Source: an uncultured Novosphingobium sp. (GTDB lineage: Bacteria > Pseudomonadota > Alphaproteobacteria > Sphingomonadales > Sphingomonadaceae). Taken from it: a stretch of 5,401 nt of DNA. Made by a program: the position numbers and the translations under genes. How positions within the stretch are numbered: the stretch's first letter is position 1; the number at the start of each line of letters is the position of its first letter. The DNA lies in contig CALCQB010000368.1 of assembly GCA_937897535.1 (NCBI GenBank), positions 1-5,401 of the forward strand, read 5' to 3'. The notes under the pieces were generated by a model. That model was not told where the DNA came from and made no database searches. It saw only the letters and a program-made list of their open reading frames with translations. Positions 1 through 5,401 of this stretch are shown here, piece after piece.

Positions 1-961
1 CCGGCTCGGTGCGAGCGAATGGATGGTGGTCGAGGCTGACGAGAGCGACGGTTCGTTCCTCCGGCTCGACGGGACCATCGCGGTGGTCACCAATATCGAT
101 CCCGAACATCTCGATCACTACGGCAGCTTCGAGGCGATCAAGGATGCCTTCGTCGAATTCATCGAGAACGTGCCGTTCTATGGCTGCGCGGTGCTGTGCA
201 TCGATCATCCCGAGGTTCAGGCGGTCATCCCCAAGATCCGCGACCGCCGCGTGGTGACCTATGGTTTTTCCGCCCAGGCTGACGTGCGCGGCGAGAACGT
301 TGTGCCCTATCCCGGCGGCAACCGCTTTGACGTGACGATCCGCCAGCGCGATGGCGAGACCCGCCGGATCGAGGGGATCGAACTGCCGATGCCGGGCCGC
401 CACAATGTCCAGAACGCGCTCGCGGCAGTGGGCGTGGCGGTCGAGATGGGCTGCCCGGACGCGGTGATCCAGACCGGCTTCGCCAAGTTCAGCGGGGTCA
501 AGCGGCGCTTCACCAAGGTCGGCGAAGTAGATGGGGTTACGGTGATCGACGACTACGGCCACCATCCGGTCGAAATCCGCGCGGTGCTTGCCGCCGCCCG
601 CGAAGGGATCGGCAGCGGCCGGGTCATCGCGGTGGTCCAGCCGCACCGCTTCACCCGCCTGCGCGACCACATGGAAGACTTCCAGGCCGCCTTCAACGAC
701 GCCGACGTGGTCTATGCCGCGCCGGTTTATCCGGCCGGCGAGGCACCGATCGAGGGGATCGATTCCGATGCCCTGGTCGAAGGGATCAAGGCCCGCGGGC
801 ATCGCTCGGCCCACACGATTGCCGGGGCCGATGCGCTGGCCAATGTCCTGACCGACAGCGCGCAACCGGGCGACATGGTGGTCTGCCTCGGCGCAGGTGA
901 CATCACCAAATGGGCAGGGGGGCTCGCCGACAAGATCAAGTTCCTGAAGGCTGGCGGATGA
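1..961 (+). CDS. murC: UDP-N-acetylmuramate--L-alanine ligase, 5' partial
   Basis: MurC is the cytoplasmic ATP-dependent ligase that adds L-alanine to UDP-MurNAc, the first amino acid of the peptidoglycan stem peptide. The frame is open from base 2 to the TGA at 959-961, giving about 319 residues. Family members are about 460-490 residues, so roughly the first 150 are outside the window, including the UDP-binding domain and the GTHGKT P-loop. Visible family motifs are EADESDGSF (window residues 11-19), NIDPEHLDHY in the central ATPase domain, PGRHNVQNALAA, and DDYGHHP (from residue 183), then QPHRFTRLRDH and VYPAGEAPI in the C-terminal Rossmann-like domain. DDYGHHP and QPHRFTR are typical of MurC rather than MurD/E/F. 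The ATG at 23 is internal because homology continues upstream of it. Its stop overlaps the murB start. No frameshift or missing visible motif was found. Identification is very secure. Confidence 0.97.
   Translation, partial: RLGASEWMVVEADESDGSFLRLDGTIAVVTNIDPEHLDHYGSFEAIKDAFVEFIENVPFYGCAVLCIDHPEVQAVIPKIRDRRVVTYGFSAQADVRGENVVPYPGGNRFDVTIRQRDGETRRIEGIELPMPGRHNVQNALAAVGVAVEMGCPDAVIQTGFAKFSGVKRRFTKVGEVDGVTVIDDYGHHPVEIRAVLAAAREGIGSGRVIAVVQPHRFTRLRDHMEDFQAAFNDADVVYAAPVYPAGEAPIEGIDSDALVEGIKARGHRSAHTIAGADALANVLTDSAQPGDMVVCLGAGDITKWAGGLADKIKFLKAGG
946..950 (+). promoter_or_regulatory. Ribosome binding site of murB
   Basis: GAAGG lies 7 nt before ATG 958, inside the murC end. It is moderate in strength and, with the ATGA overlap, supports the start at 958 over the in-frame ATG at 910 deep in murC. 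By contrast ddl has only a weak AAGG (1843-1846), close to its GTG, so its translation probably depends more on coupling to murB. Confidence 0.55.
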
Positions 962-1854
962 GCGCCGCGACGCTCCCCAAGGTGGCCGGAAAGCTCACCC
1001 CGAACGCCCCGCTCGCCCCGCTGGTCTGGTTCAAGTCGGGCGGTGCGGCGCAGTGGCTGTTCGAGCCGAAGGACGTGGCCGACCTGCAAGGTTTTCTGCG
1101 TGAGCTTGATCCGGCGGTCCCGGTGATGGCGCTGGGGCTCGGCTCCAACCTGATCGTCCGCGATGGCGGCGTGTCAGGCGTGGTGGTGCGGCTCGGCAAG
1201 GCCTTCGCCAAGGTCAGCCACAGCGCCGATCTGACGCTCGATTGCGGGGCCGGTGCTTCGGGCATTCTGGTCTCCTCGACCGCGCGCGACAACGGCATCG
1301 CGGGGCTCGAATTCCTCCGCTCGATCCCCGGCACGGTCGGCGGGTTCGTGCGAATGAACGGCGGGGCCTATGGCGGCGAGGTCAAGGATATCCTGGTCGA
1401 TTGCGACGTGGTGCTGCGCGACGGAACCTTGCGCACGCTGGCGGCGGCGGACCTGCACTACACCTACCGCCACTCCGAGCTCCCGGAAGGCGCGATCGTG
1501 GTTGCGGCACGGTTCAAGGGACGGTCAGGCCAGCCCGAAGACATCCAGGCCGAAATGGACCGCATCTCGGCCAGCCGCGAAGCTTCGCAGCCGCTGCGCA
1601 GCAAGACCGGCGGCAGCACCTTCAAGAACCCGGAAGGCCACAAGGCCTGGCAGCTGGTCGACGAAGCCGAGTGTCGCGGGCTGACGCTGGGCGGGGCGCA
1701 AGTCAGCGAAAAGCACACCAACTTCCTGCTCAACCTCGGCGAGGCGACCAGCGCCGAGATCGAAGCGCTGGGCGAGGAAGTGCGGCGACGGGTCAAGGAC
1801 AAGTCGGGCGTGACGCTCGAATGGGAAATTCAACGAGTAGGCAAGGCAAAGTGA
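958..1854 (+). CDS. murB: UDP-N-acetylenolpyruvoylglucosamine reductase (MurB, type II)
   Basis: MurB is the cytoplasmic FAD/NADPH enzyme that reduces UDP-GlcNAc-enolpyruvate to UDP-MurNAc, the substrate of MurC. The 298-residue product begins at the ATG whose ATGA overlaps the murC stop; a GAAGG at 946-950 lies 7 nt upstream. An in-frame ATG at 910 lies inside murC and is not needed. The FAD-binding part has LGLGSNLIVRDGGVSG (residues 59-74), then RSIPGTVGG (121-129) and VRMNGGAYGGEV (131-142). The C-terminal domain has YRHSEL (170-175) and TGGSTFKNPEG (217-227), where Ser220 matches the family's catalytic proton donor, followed by VSEKHTNFLLN (249-259). The final LEWEI supplies a Glu (probably 290) matching the second catalytic acid. 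The short length and the GSxFKNPEG/KHxNF signature fit type II MurB as found in Alphaproteobacteria and Gram-positives, not the longer E. coli type I. The family's usual NAGAYG is NGGAYG here, a mild change. Confidence 0.97.
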   Translation: MSAATLPKVAGKLTPNAPLAPLVWFKSGGAAQWLFEPKDVADLQGFLRELDPAVPVMALGLGSNLIVRDGGVSGVVVRLGKAFAKVSHSADLTLDCGAGASGILVSSTARDNGIAGLEFLRSIPGTVGGFVRMNGGAYGGEVKDILVDCDVVLRDGTLRTLAAADLHYTYRHSELPEGAIVVAARFKGRSGQPEDIQAEMDRISASREASQPLRSKTGGSTFKNPEGHKAWQLVDEAECRGLTLGGAQVSEKHTNFLLNLGEATSAEIEALGEEVRRRVKDKSGVTLEWEIQRVGKAK

Positions 1855-2795
1855 CCCTCCCCAAACTCCATGTCGCGGTCCTGATGGGCGGCTGGTCGAA
1901 CGAACGGCCGGTCTCGCTGATGTCGGGCGAGGGCGTGGCCTCGGCGCTGGAAGAACGCGGGCACCGGGTCACGCGGATCGACATGGACCGCGATGTCGCG
2001 CAGAAACTGACTGAGGCCGCGCCCGACGTGGTGTTCAACGCGCTCCACGGCTCGCCGGGCGAAGACGGCTCGATCCAGGGCATGATGGACCTGATGGGGC
2101 TGACCTACACCCATTCGGGGATGGTCACTTCGGTGATCGCGATCGACAAGGAACTGACCAAGCAGGCGCTGGTCCCGCACGGCATTCCGATGCCCGGCGG
2201 GCGGATCGTCGAGACGGCCGAAATCTACGAGCGCGACCCGCTCGAGCGGCCCTATGTGCTCAAGCCGGTCAACGAAGGGTCGTCGGTCGGGGTCGCGATC
2301 GTCACCAACGAAGGCAACTACGGCAATCCGATCAGCCCGGAGGCAAAAGGCCCGTGGCAGGAATTCAAGAGCCTGCTCGCCGAGCCCTATATCCGGGGCC
2401 GCGAACTGACTACCGCGGTGCTGGGCAATCGCGCCCTGCTGGTCACCGAACTCAAGCCCAAGTCGGGCTTCTATGACTTTGACAGCAAATACACCGAAGG
2501 GATGACCGAGCACATCTGCCCGGCTCAGATTCCCGACGAGATCACCCAGGCCTGTCTCGACATCGCGTTGCGCTGCCACCAGCTGCTCGGCTGCAAGGGC
2601 TGCAGCCGTACCGACTTCCGCTGGGATGACGAGCGCGGGCTGGCCGGGCTGTTCGTGCTCGAAACCAATACCCAGCCGGGGATGACCCCGCTCAGTCTGG
2701 TTCCCGAACAGGCAAGGCATCTTGGCATTTCCTACGGCGAACTGGTCGAAAAGATCATCGCGGATGCCTTGCAGGGCAAGGAGAGCGGCAAGTGA
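1851..2795 (+). CDS. ddl: D-alanine--D-alanine ligase
   Basis: Ddl is a cytoplasmic ATP-grasp enzyme that joins two D-alanines to form the dipeptide MurF adds to the peptidoglycan precursor; it is the target of D-cycloserine. The 314-residue length is typical. I chose the GTG at 1851 (GTGA overlap with the murB stop) because the protein begins TLPKLHVAVLMGG, the expected N-terminus; the first ATG (codon 12) would cut off the first beta-strand. Motifs in order: GGWSNERPVSLMSG (13-26, Glu18 matching the substrate-binding Glu of E. coli DdlB), HGSPGEDGSIQG (66-77), KPVNEGSSVGV (138-148, ATP-binding Lys and serine loop), YDFDSKY (208-214, omega-loop Tyr), SRTDF (252-256), and LETNTQPGMTPLS (270-282). 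Arg253, Asp255, Glu271 and Asn273 match the metal/ATP ligands. The active-site set looks complete. The gene sits between murB and ftsQ, as is usual in alphaproteobacterial dcw clusters. Confidence 0.97.
   Translation: MTLPKLHVAVLMGGWSNERPVSLMSGEGVASALEERGHRVTRIDMDRDVAQKLTEAAPDVVFNALHGSPGEDGSIQGMMDLMGLTYTHSGMVTSVIAIDKELTKQALVPHGIPMPGGRIVETAEIYERDPLERPYVLKPVNEGSSVGVAIVTNEGNYGNPISPEAKGPWQEFKSLLAEPYIRGRELTTAVLGNRALLVTELKPKSGFYDFDSKYTEGMTEHICPAQIPDEITQACLDIALRCHQLLGCKGCSRTDFRWDDERGLAGLFVLETNTQPGMTPLSLVPEQARHLGISYGELVEKIIADALQGKESGK
2778..2783 (+). promoter_or_regulatory. Ribosome binding site of ftsQ
   Basis: AAGGAG lies inside the last codons of ddl, 8 nt before the GTG at 2792. It is a near-ideal Shine-Dalgarno sequence and supports the GTG as the true start rather than a later ATG. 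It also suggests that ftsQ can load ribosomes independently as well as by coupling to ddl termination. Confidence 0.75.
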
Positions 2796-3772
2796 GCGGG
2801 CGGACGATCAAGCGCGGAGGCAAGGGCGTGCGCCGCGCCGCGGCGGCCCAGGGCAAGGCCCTGAAGGTCCGCAGCGCCAAGGCGAAGACGGGTTCGTTGT
2901 TCGATACCGTGATGAGCTGGCTTCCGTTCAGCGAGGCCCAGCTGCATCGGATCTTCCTGGCGATGATCCTCGGGATCGTCGCGGTCGGCGCATGGATGGC
3001 GGCGAGCTTTGCCGGGATCCCGGCGCTGGCCCGCGACCAGGTTGCAGTGTTCGCGCACGATGCCGGGTTCGAACTGCACAACGTCAATGTGCGCGGCACC
3101 AACAACCTCAACGAGCTCAAGATCTACCAGATCGCGCTGGCTGACCGGAACCGCGCGATGCCGTTCGTCGATGTCCAGGCGGTGCGCGCTCGGCTGCTCG
3201 AGCTGTCGTGGGTTGAGGATGCCCGGGTTTCGCGCCAGCTGCCCGATACGCTGGTGATCGACGTGGTCGAGCGCAAGCCGGTCGCCGTTGCGCAAAAGGC
3301 CGACCGGCTGATGCTGATCGACAAAGACGGCCACGAACTGGAAGTCGTCTCGGCCGAACGGGCGAGGGGTAAGCTGCTGCTCAGCGGTCCGGGAGCCGGA
3401 CGCCAGGTCGCCGCGCTGGCCGAACTGCTCGACGCTGCCCCGGCGATGCGCCCGCAGCTGCGCAGCGCCGAATGGGTCGGCAACCGCCGCTGGAACCTGA
3501 CCTTCAAGACCGGGCAGGTACTTGCCCTGCCCGAAGGCAAGGACCAATCGTCCAAGGCGTTGATGACATTTGCCCAGCTCGACGGGCGCAACCGCCTGCT
3601 CGGCGGCAAGGCGGTTGCGTTCGACATGCGCGCGCCGGACCGGATCTACCTGCGGGTGCCGGGGCGGACCGATCCGGTCGAGCAGCCTGCACCCAAAGCG
3701 GCCGAGACCGCCAAGGCGGTCGCGAAGCCGGTGGCGGCCAAGCCCGCCGCCAAGACCGAGGAGAAGGAATAA
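2792..3772 (+). CDS. ftsQ: Cell division protein FtsQ
   Basis: FtsQ is a single-pass inner-membrane divisome protein that, with FtsB and FtsL, links cytoplasmic FtsZ/FtsA to septal peptidoglycan synthesis. The 326-residue product starts at GTG 2792 (GTGA overlap with the ddl stop), with a strong AAGGAG at 2778-2783, 8 nt upstream. Layout: a basic cytoplasmic N-terminus (residues 1-50, rich in Lys/Arg/Ala); one hydrophobic segment at about 53-78 (FLAMILGIVAVGAWMAASF); and a periplasmic POTRA domain at about 93-162, beginning FELHNVNVRGTNN and including LSWVEDARVSRQLPDTLVIDVVERKPVA. The FtsQ beta domain follows at about 163-290, including LMLIDKDG and, near its end, GGKAVAFDMRAPDRIYLRVPG. The last ~32 residues are an Ala/Lys/Pro-rich, probably disordered tail. 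The POTRA plus beta-domain layout and the position between ddl and ftsA support FtsQ strongly. Sequence conservation in this family is low, so context matters. Confidence 0.95.
   Translation: MSGRTIKRGGKGVRRAAAAQGKALKVRSAKAKTGSLFDTVMSWLPFSEAQLHRIFLAMILGIVAVGAWMAASFAGIPALARDQVAVFAHDAGFELHNVNVRGTNNLNELKIYQIALADRNRAMPFVDVQAVRARLLELSWVEDARVSRQLPDTLVIDVVERKPVAVAQKADRLMLIDKDGHELEVVSAERARGKLLLSGPGAGRQVAALAELLDAAPAMRPQLRSAEWVGNRRWNLTFKTGQVLALPEGKDQSSKALMTFAQLDGRNRLLGGKAVAFDMRAPDRIYLRVPGRTDPVEQPAPKAAETAKAVAKPVAAKPAAKTEEKE
3758..3763 (+). promoter_or_regulatory. Ribosome binding site of ftsA
   Basis: GAGGAG, followed by AAGGA at 3764-3768, lies inside the end of ftsQ. The first element is 8 nt before ATG 3772. 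The purine-rich run encodes the EEKE end of FtsQ, so coding and initiation signals are superimposed. The start is fixed by this site and by the TAATG overlap. Confidence 0.75.
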
Positions 3773-4395
3773 TGGCCGCGCCCCGCATTTCGCGTGTCTA
3801 TGGCGCGGTCAACATCGGCTCGTTCCGGATCTCGGCGATGATTGCCGGGCTGACCGAGTCCGGCGAGATGATCGTGCTCGGTTCGGGCCACCGCGCCGCA
3901 CAGGGGATCAAGCGAGGCTATGTCACCGATATGGCGGCTGCGACCTTTGCGGTGCGCGACGCGGTCGAGCGGGCCGAAAAGATGGCCAACACCTCGGTTT
4001 CCAGCGTCTGGATCGGGTGTTCGGGTGCGGGGCTGGTCAGTTCGGTCGCGCAGGTCGAGGTCGATATCGGCGGTCGCCGGATCGAGGCCGAGGATATCGA
4101 ACACCTGCTGGTCTCCGCGCGCGACGTGATCCAGCCCGACGGGCGGATGGTGCTGCACGCCCAGCCGGCGCACTACACGCTCGACGGGGCCGATGGCGTC
4201 GCCGATCCCAAAGGGCTCCACGCCGAGCGGCTCGGGGTCGATATCCACGTGATGCTGGCCGATGGCGCGCCGGTCCGCAACATCACCGAGGCGGTTCAGA
4301 ACGCGCACCTCCAGGTCGAAGCCGTGGTCGGCTCGCCGGTCGCTGCCGGCCACGCCTGCCTGACCGCCGAAGAACGCGAACTGGGCGTCGCGCTG
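3772..4395 (+). other. ftsA: FtsA-derived N-terminal segment (truncated cell division ATPase)
   Basis: FtsA is the actin-like protein that tethers FtsZ to the membrane and recruits later division proteins. Residues 1 to about 208 of the hybrid ORF match its first half. RISRVYGAVNIGSFRISAMIAG (broken for length as RISRVYGAVNIG and SFRISAMIAG, residues 5-26) is the first beta-hairpin of subdomain 1A, in the form I associate with Sphingomonadales. GSGHRAAQGIKRGYVTD (37-53) matches the family's G.G....G...G.V.D segment. About residues 85-165 form the FtsA-specific 1C subdomain, including GRRIEAEDIEHLL and VLHAQPAHYTLDG. NITEAVQNAHLQVEAVV (170-186) and LTAEERELGVALVE (197-210) lead into the phosphate-2 strand of subdomain 2A. 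There the normal continuation (a GGGT-type loop followed by a VSVYxGG-like strand) is lost. Gene order and codon use match ftsQ upstream, so this part belongs to the same genome as the rest of the cluster. The right boundary is uncertain by about 15 nt either way. Confidence 0.93.
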
Positions 4396-5401
4396 GTCGA
4401 ATTCGGCGGCAAGACCCTCAAGCTGCACACCCTGGTTCACCAGCCTTTCCCGCCGCAGTTGCGCGACACGCTGCTGGCCCTGAATCAAGCCGGCGACAAT
4501 GAACTGCACCGGGCGGCACAGGCCGCCAATGCCCTGTCGCTGGGTTATGCCGCGATTGTGCAAACCCTGCTCGCACAAACCGGCACCGACGCCAAAAACA
4601 TCGCCGCCATCGGCTGTCACGGACAGACCGTGCGCCATCAGCCGCAACTCGGTTACACCACGCAGCTGGTTAACGGCGCGCTGCTGGCCGAACTCGGCGG
4701 CATCACCGTGGTCTGCGATTTCCGCAGCCGCGACATCGCCGCCGGCGGTGAAGGCGCGCCGCTGGTGCCGGCCTTTCATCAGGCGGTGTTTGCATCGTCG
4801 CAGGTTTCCCGAGCCGTCATCAACATCGGCGGCATCGCCAACATCAGTGTTCTGCCGGTGAACGACGAGGTCACCGGTTTTGATTGCGGTCCCGGCAATG
4901 CCCTGATGGACGGCTGGATCGCAGAGCACCGGAACCGGCCCTACGATGCCGGCGGCGCCTGGGCGGCCAGCGGTCGCGTGTTGCCGGAGTTGTGCGAACG
5001 CCTGCTGGCGCATCCCTTTTTCAAACGCCAGCCGCCGAAAAGCACCGGGCGCGAAACCTTCCATCTTGAATGGCTGCGCAGCGCGCTGTCCGGCAATGAA
5101 CGTGCGGAAGATGTGCAGGCGACTTTGTGCGAACTGACCGCAGCATCGATTGCACAGGCACTGGCCGCACATTGCGCTGATGCGAAGGAGATTTATCTCT
5201 GCGGCGGCGGCGCACGCAACACCGCCTTGAGCGCACGCCTTGAAGCCCTGCTGCCCGGACGGCGCGTCGCTGTAACCGACAGTCTGGGCATTGCCGCCGA
5301 AGCGGTCGAAGCTGCGGCGTTTGCCTGGCTGGCCGCGCGCACGCTGGCACAACTGCCCGGCAACCTGCCGCGCGTCACCGGTGCACGCGGCCCGCGTGTG
5401 C
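3772..5401 (+). CDS. Hybrid ORF: FtsA N-terminal half joined in frame to AnmK, 3' partial
   Basis: One reading frame runs without a stop from ATG 3772 to the window end, 543 codons. The start overlaps the ftsQ stop by one base (TAATG), with GAGGAG at 3758-3763, 8 nt upstream. Residues 1 to about 205 are FtsA; about 206-543 are anhydro-N-acetylmuramic acid kinase. The join falls in LGVALVEFGGKT (204-215), where both families can have a VALVEF-like strand, so the exact base cannot be assigned. FtsA is normally about 420 residues and AnmK about 365-370, so neither is whole. The FtsA part lacks the second half of the ATPase fold and the C-terminal amphipathic membrane helix. The AnmK part lacks the N-terminal MSGTSLDG loop. 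No start codon suited to a separate AnmK is seen near the join. I infer that the ORF is probably an artefact of joining two genomes; if real, it should have neither normal FtsA nor AnmK activity. The parts are described separately. Confidence 0.85.
   Translation, partial: MAAPRISRVYGAVNIGSFRISAMIAGLTESGEMIVLGSGHRAAQGIKRGYVTDMAAATFAVRDAVERAEKMANTSVSSVWIGCSGAGLVSSVAQVEVDIGGRRIEAEDIEHLLVSARDVIQPDGRMVLHAQPAHYTLDGADGVADPKGLHAERLGVDIHVMLADGAPVRNITEAVQNAHLQVEAVVGSPVAAGHACLTAEERELGVALVEFGGKTLKLHTLVHQPFPPQLRDTLLALNQAGDNELHRAAQAANALSLGYAAIVQTLLAQTGTDAKNIAAIGCHGQTVRHQPQLGYTTQLVNGALLAELGGITVVCDFRSRDIAAGGEGAPLVPAFHQAVFASSQVSRAVINIGGIANISVLPVNDEVTGFDCGPGNALMDGWIAEHRNRPYDAGGAWAASGRVLPELCERLLAHPFFKRQPPKSTGRETFHLEWLRSALSGNERAEDVQATLCELTAASIAQALAAHCADAKEIYLCGGGARNTALSARLEALLPGRRVAVTDSLGIAAEAVEAAAFAWLAARTLAQLPGNLPRVTGARGPRV
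4381..4410 (+). other. Breakpoint region between ftsA and anmK sequence
   Basis: Protein similarity changes from FtsA to AnmK inside these 30 bases, which encode LGVALVEFGG. FtsA normally has ELGVALVE followed by a GGGT-like loop here, and AnmK normally has a GVDVALVEF-like strand right after its GTSLDG loop. The shared coding stretch is a candidate microhomology. A GAATTC (EcoRI) site lies at 4399-4404 inside it. No inverted repeat, direct repeat pair, insertion-sequence end or tRNA is visible at the join, so nothing points to a mobile element or site-specific integration. Confidence 0.8.
4396..5401 (+). other. anmK: AnmK-derived segment (anhydro-N-acetylmuramic acid kinase, missing both ends)
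   Basis: AnmK hydrates and phosphorylates 1,6-anhydroMurNAc with ATP to give MurNAc-6-phosphate in cytoplasmic peptidoglycan recycling. Family motifs in hybrid-ORF numbering: PFPPQLRDTLLALNQAGDNELHR (split: PFPPQLRDTLL, ALNQAGDNELHR, about 225-247); GCHGQTVRHQP (281-291); DFRSRDIAAGGEGAPLVPAFH (split: DFRSRDIAAGG, EGAPLVPAFH, 316-336); NIGGIAN (351-357); GFDCGPGNALMD (369-380); STGRETF (424-430); CGGGARN (477-483); EAAAFAWLA (513-521); and LPGNLPRVTGA. Asp371 in GFDCGPGN aligns, from memory, with the catalytic Asp187 of E. coli AnmK. Missing are the first ~20 residues with the GTSLDG loop, and about 9-10 C-terminal residues beyond the window (usually VLGAIxP-like). Style is beta/gammaproteobacterial, unlike the cluster upstream. 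Codons differ too: by eye, GCA is used 13 times here against once in the FtsA part. The left boundary is uncertain. Confidence 0.93.

Noticed and set aside
13..22. Treating ATG 23 as the murC start
   Set aside because: The frame is open upstream to base 2. The next motif, EADESDGSF, lies in the middle of MurC, so the true start is outside the window.
1242..1850. N-terminal extension of the ddl frame upstream into murB
   Set aside because: The frame is open but translates to Arg/Gly-rich nonsense, while murB is intact in another frame. Homology to Ddl starts right after GTG 1851.
1830..2720. A 296-codon - strand open frame opposite ddl
   Set aside because: The + strand encodes a complete Ddl with all motifs; the antisense frame is a GC-rich shadow without recognisable domains.
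2732..3547. A 271-codon - strand open frame opposite the ddl end and ftsQ
   Set aside because: It is a shadow of ftsQ codon structure with no recognisable domain, and it conflicts with the coupled + strand operon.
4300..4500. Mobile element or attachment site as the cause of the ftsA-anmK join
   Set aside because: No terminal inverted repeats, target duplication, integrase or transposase fragment, or tRNA is visible near the join.
3570..4502. A 310-codon + strand open frame over the ftsQ end and ftsA
   Set aside because: The product is a low-complexity Arg/Pro/Gly string, and the overlapping frames encode recognisable FtsQ and FtsA.
3646..5352. A 568-codon open frame on the - strand antisense to ftsA/anmK
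   Set aside because: It mirrors the codon periodicity of the GC-rich + strand gene and crosses the breakpoint. Its translation resembles no family I recognise, and the + strand frame carries clear FtsA and AnmK motifs.
1..5401. CRISPR array, tRNA/rRNA gene, riboswitch or rho-independent terminator
   Set aside because: No regularly spaced repeats, cloverleaf-like segments or GC stem followed by a T run were seen. Coding sequence fills the entire window.

Overview
The window holds the central part of a dcw (division and cell wall) cluster, all on the + strand, in the order murC (5' end missing) - murB - ddl - ftsQ - ftsA. Every gene boundary is a stop/start overlap (ATGA, GTGA, GTGA, TAATG). 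There is no intergenic DNA and no visible promoter or terminator, so this looks like one tightly coupled transcript. High GC, codon choice (GCG/GCC, GGG, CTC/CTG, GTC) and protein style (the 'NIGSFRISAMIAG' start of FtsA, a short type II MurB, FtsQ with an Ala/Lys/Pro tail) suggest an alphaproteobacterium, most likely Sphingomonadales (Erythrobacter/Novosphingobium-like). That placement is by recognition, not by a search.

Region by region: 1-961 is the last ~319 residues of MurC (UDP-MurNAc:L-Ala ligase). 958-1854 is MurB (UDP-enolpyruvyl-GlcNAc reductase, 298 aa). 1851-2795 is Ddl (D-Ala-D-Ala ligase, 314 aa, GTG start). 2792-3772 is FtsQ (divisome membrane protein, 326 aa, GTG start). From 3772 an ORF runs open to the end of the window (543 codons, no stop). 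Together these genes make the UDP-MurNAc peptide precursors and begin assembly of the division machine.

The striking feature is the last ORF. It begins as a normal FtsA, but at about codons 204-213 (nt ~4381-4410) it passes in frame into the body of an anhydro-N-acetylmuramic acid kinase (AnmK), a peptidoglycan-recycling enzyme, which continues almost to its C-terminus at the window edge. FtsA loses roughly its second half (rest of the ATPase core, C-terminal membrane anchor). AnmK loses about its first 20 residues, including the conserved MSGTSLDG loop. Codon use changes at the same place (GCA, TTG and CAA appear; GGG almost vanishes), and the AnmK part resembles beta/gammaproteobacterial enzymes. 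The simplest reading is a join of two unrelated genomes (assembly, amplification or cloning chimera) through a short stretch encoding VALVEF-like residues. A genuine recombination or transfer event is the less likely alternative. I see no convincing new biological system; the hybrid ORF is the one item that needs checking.
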